From Orthonyx spaldingii (taxonomy: Eukaryota > Chordata > Aves > Passeriformes > Orthonychidae), in assembly GCA_013397795.1 (NCBI GenBank), contig VZTJ01004023.1:1609422-1673421 (forward strand): 64,000 nucleotides of DNA, written 5' to 3'. Each line of letters begins with the position of its first letter. The stretch's first letter is position 1. The notes under the pieces were generated by a model. It searched no databases. It was not told the origin of the DNA and was given only the letters and a program-made list of their open reading frames with translations. The position numbers and the translations under genes are program-made. Of this stretch, positions 62,869 through 64,000 are shown in pieces.

Positions 62869-63057
62869 AAAACCTCCCTACCAAACCCAGCACCTAGAAG
62901 ATTCTAGTGGTGAAAGCATCTGTCAAGGTTTGCTTTTTAAACTTCTTGAAGTCCCAGAGATTACTGGGAACTAAACAAATAATGGGGTTTTAGTTTCAGT
63001 TTGCTGTTTATTTTTGATGATAAAAAATTGGGGAAATTAAAAAGTCTAATTTAAGTA

Positions 63058-63085
63058 AAATTATACATTTTATAATGTATAATTT
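63058..63085. repeat. Perfect 12-bp inverted repeat with 4-base loop
   Basis: Arms aaattatacatt (63058-63069) and aatgtataattt (63074-63085) are perfect reverse complements around the loop ttat. This makes a strong hairpin or cruciform in AT-rich DNA, about 200 bp from the (TA)n tract. Sequence after the hairpin shows no small-RNA precursor features beyond the short stem. Confidence 0.92.
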
Positions 63086-64000
63086 AAACATAACCAACAT
63101 AAAGAGACTAGTTTTAGTTGAAGATTTAGTTTTAAACAAAGCATCAAAACAAGATAATTTCAAATTTTCTGCATGAGATATTGTATTTTGAATTCTGTGG
63201 TGAATTTTCAAAAAGCAGCAGCATGGACCACACAAAACACCAGGTACAGGACATAAAAAATGTCTTGGTAGTGGGTGAACTTGGGCATTTTTGAGAGGGG
63301 AGGAAAAAACCTCACAAGCCACGCCTCACCCCAAGGGTTTCATTCTGCCAGGCATTAGCATTGTTTATTAATAATAAGTAACACTGAGAGCAGATGCTGT
63401 TTGATACCAGTGGGGAGGTGAATTGGCCCCCTGAGGCCTGGTTTTGTAGCCTCTGTGCCAAACTAGTTCCACACAAGTCCTGCAGTCACCAGCAATTTTG
63501 CAAATCCTTCTCTGGGGAAGGCTGGCTTTCACAGGGCAGCTCAGGGAGCTGATATTTGCTTGCCAAACAGAAAAAACAGTGGCCCTGAGGGGCTGGTGGT
63601 GCACCCAGGGGTCAAGTTACATCCCTTTATTCCCACCCTCAGATCTCGTCTACTTTGCCTCTTACTTCTGCCCCAATGTGGAGTCCCCCACGTAAAGGTG
63701 GGAGATTTAGAAGCCCATGAGCACCTTAAATTTTGTTAACTAGGGTTTGTCACATGAAAGCTGATCATGAACTGCTTAAAGTGTGTAGGACTCTAATTTA
63801 TAGCTTAACAATTCAACAGTGCTCTTTGCAGTTACAAAGTAGCTGCCAAAATCTCATAAATGACCATGTTAGTCATATTTTTTCTTCCTTCTTCAGAAGG
63901 AATATTTCTTTCTTTTATTAATATAAAACCACAATGTCATTATGTCACCCATGCATCCACTGTGTAATTACTCCATTTTAAAGATAAATCCATTGTCTTA

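Larger units (their letters stand above)
57131..64000. other. AT-rich noncoding DNA
   Basis: The stretch contains the weak exon candidate at 57.86 kb, the CTCF-like motif at 59.65 kb, a small CpG-bearing spot at 60.65-60.71 kb (gccgcgaagccgagg), the AATT and TA microsatellites and the hairpin at 63.06 kb. No transposon or gene was recognised. Confidence 0.55.

Noticed and set aside
1..64000. CRISPR array, operons, tRNA, rRNA, known microRNA seeds, viral or ERV genes
   Set aside because: No regularly spaced repeats, no ribosome-binding or operon layout, no cloverleaf box sequences, no recognisable microRNA (let-7, miR-1, -7, -9, -30, -124, -135, -137 and -204 recalled and not found), and no retroviral gene signatures were seen.

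Overview
This window reads as vertebrate nuclear DNA, most likely from a bird. It is about 60% A+T by eye, poor in CpG, and has a low density of interspersed repeats. The only transposon family I can recognise is CR1, the LINE family that dominates bird genomes and is also found in other reptiles. There is one clear 5'-truncated CR1 copy (28791 to about 29260) and one short, decayed CR1 3' end (about 10081-10170), both on the minus strand. The low repeat load argues for a bird over a crocodile or turtle. The species cannot be named from sequence alone.

I found no convincing protein-coding gene. The longest open frames (206, 177, 172, 138, 137, 132 and 130 codons) are single-block, low in family signal, and overlap other open frames on both strands. 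That is what chance gives in 64 kb. There is no bacterial architecture, no tRNA or rRNA, and no CRISPR array. The window is best read as a gene desert or the inside of a very long intron.

Layout: 1-9 kb is AT-rich unique DNA with simple repeats and one long poly-T that carries an undetermined base. 9-15 kb holds the CR1 fragment, an 18-19 bp tandem duplication, and a possible short first exon near 15.1 kb. 15-28.8 kb is mostly featureless, with a signal-peptide-like open exon candidate at 22.8 kb and a second poly-T with an undetermined base at 26.6 kb. 28.8-29.7 kb holds the CR1 copy followed by the best exon candidate of the window: a 139 bp internal exon with good splice sites, stops in all frames and no ATG, as expected of a 5' UTR or lncRNA exon. 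30-49 kb holds CTCF-like motifs, a GC-rich patch (39.7-40.25 kb) and a CpG-retaining block at 41.1 kb with octamer and SOX-like sites. 50-57 kb holds three more blocks that resemble conserved noncoding elements. 57-64 kb is AT-rich, with a (TA)n microsatellite and a perfect AT hairpin.

If this is a regulatory desert, the likely working parts are the enhancer-like blocks at 14.5, 41.1, 50.1-50.6, 53.5 and 56.8 kb, the five CTCF-like motifs, and the UTR-like exon at 29.6 kb. All of these functional readings are inferences. Cross-species alignment and RNA-seq would decide them. I did not find a clear previously undescribed system.
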